From an uncultured Bacteroidota bacterium (GTDB taxonomy: Bacteria; Bacteroidota; Bacteroidia; Chitinophagales; Chitinophagaceae), in assembly GCA_903905685.1 (NCBI GenBank), contig CAIVHI010000226.1, positions 1 to 6,198 on the forward strand: a DNA stretch of 6,198 bases, in the 5' to 3' direction. Under the pieces are notes generated by a model. That model made no database searches. It was not told the origin of the DNA and saw only the letters and a list, made by a program, of their open reading frames with translations. Position 1 is the stretch's first letter. Each line of letters starts with the position of its first letter. Made by a program: the position numbers and the translations under genes. Below are positions 5,978-6,198 of the stretch, one piece after another.

Positions 5978-6198
5978 ATGGCAAGAATATTGGCCCTAGA
6001 TTTTGGGCGGAAAAGGACAGGAGTGGCAGCTACGGACCCGGAACAGATTATTGCGGTGCCTTTAGAAACCGTAGATACGGACACCCTTATCGGTTATTTG
6101 AAAAAATATATGATGACGGAACCCGTAGAACGAGTGGTGGTGGGTTACCCGTTGGCGTTGGATGGAAGCCCAACCGATGCCACGCCTATGGTAGACAA
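5978..6198 (+). CDS. ruvX: RuvX/YqgF family RNase H-fold nuclease, N-terminal part (runs off right edge)
   Basis: Putative Holliday-junction resolvase family (YqgF/RuvX), which in E. coli is implicated in maturation of the 5' end of 16S rRNA. The window holds 73 codons plus two bases. The start reads MARILALDFGRKRTGVA, the family's N-terminal beta strand with the catalytic Asp8 in LDFG.KR.GVA. It is followed by IIAVPLETV (residues 24-32) and VVVGYPLALDGSPTDAT (residues 54-70), the family's VG.P...DG..... block. The remaining catalytic acidic residues lie beyond the edge. The ATG sits one base after the dnaG TAG (TAG-T-ATG), so coupled translation in one operon with dnaG is likely. No internal promoter is seen. 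The frame is open to the window end. Confidence 0.93.
   Translation, partial: MARILALDFGRKRTGVAATDPEQIIAVPLETVDTDTLIGYLKKYMMTEPVERVVVGYPLALDGSPTDATPMVD

Overview
The window looks like a chromosomal segment of a Bacteroidota bacterium. The reasons are the style of the hisS and dnaG N-termini, TAnnTTTG-type promoter elements, the lack of clear Shine-Dalgarno sequences before most starts, and a secreted protein combining OmpA-like, MORN and FGE-sulfatase domains. I cannot place it to genus. A Chitinophaga- or Sphingobacteria-like lineage is a guess from the feel of the housekeeping proteins. No mobile element, tRNA, rRNA or CRISPR array is visible.

Left arm, all on the minus strand and read from right to left. 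A 968-residue exported multidomain protein (stop at 878, start at 3784) is followed after 60 bases by a low-molecular-weight protein tyrosine phosphatase (817 to 302). Its stop overlaps the start of hisS (histidyl-tRNA synthetase) in an ATGA, and hisS runs off the left edge. The three may form one transcription unit, although a weak hairpin and a TAAATTTG element lie in the 60-base gap.

Centre. A 224-base divergent intergenic region (3785-4008) carries a good Bacteroidota-type promoter for the multidomain gene on the minus strand and a candidate promoter for dnaG on the plus strand. The latter overlaps a short direct repeat.

Right arm, plus strand. A complete dnaG (DNA primase, 655 aa) is followed one base later by the start of ruvX/yqgF (Holliday-junction resolvase-like / pre-16S rRNA nuclease family), which runs off the right edge.

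The housekeeping genes (hisS, dnaG, ruvX) are ordinary. The unusual part is the 968-aa protein: signal peptide, OmpA-like peptidoglycan-binding domain, MORN repeats, PEGA-like domain, a linker of roughly 380 residues rich in Lys/Ala/Thr/Ser/Pro, and a C-terminal FGE-sulfatase/SUMF1-type domain that has lost canonical features. Its linker contains a dnaX-like A AAA AAG slippery heptamer in the correct frame. A -1 slip there would end translation within a few codons and give a 620-residue form without the FGE domain.
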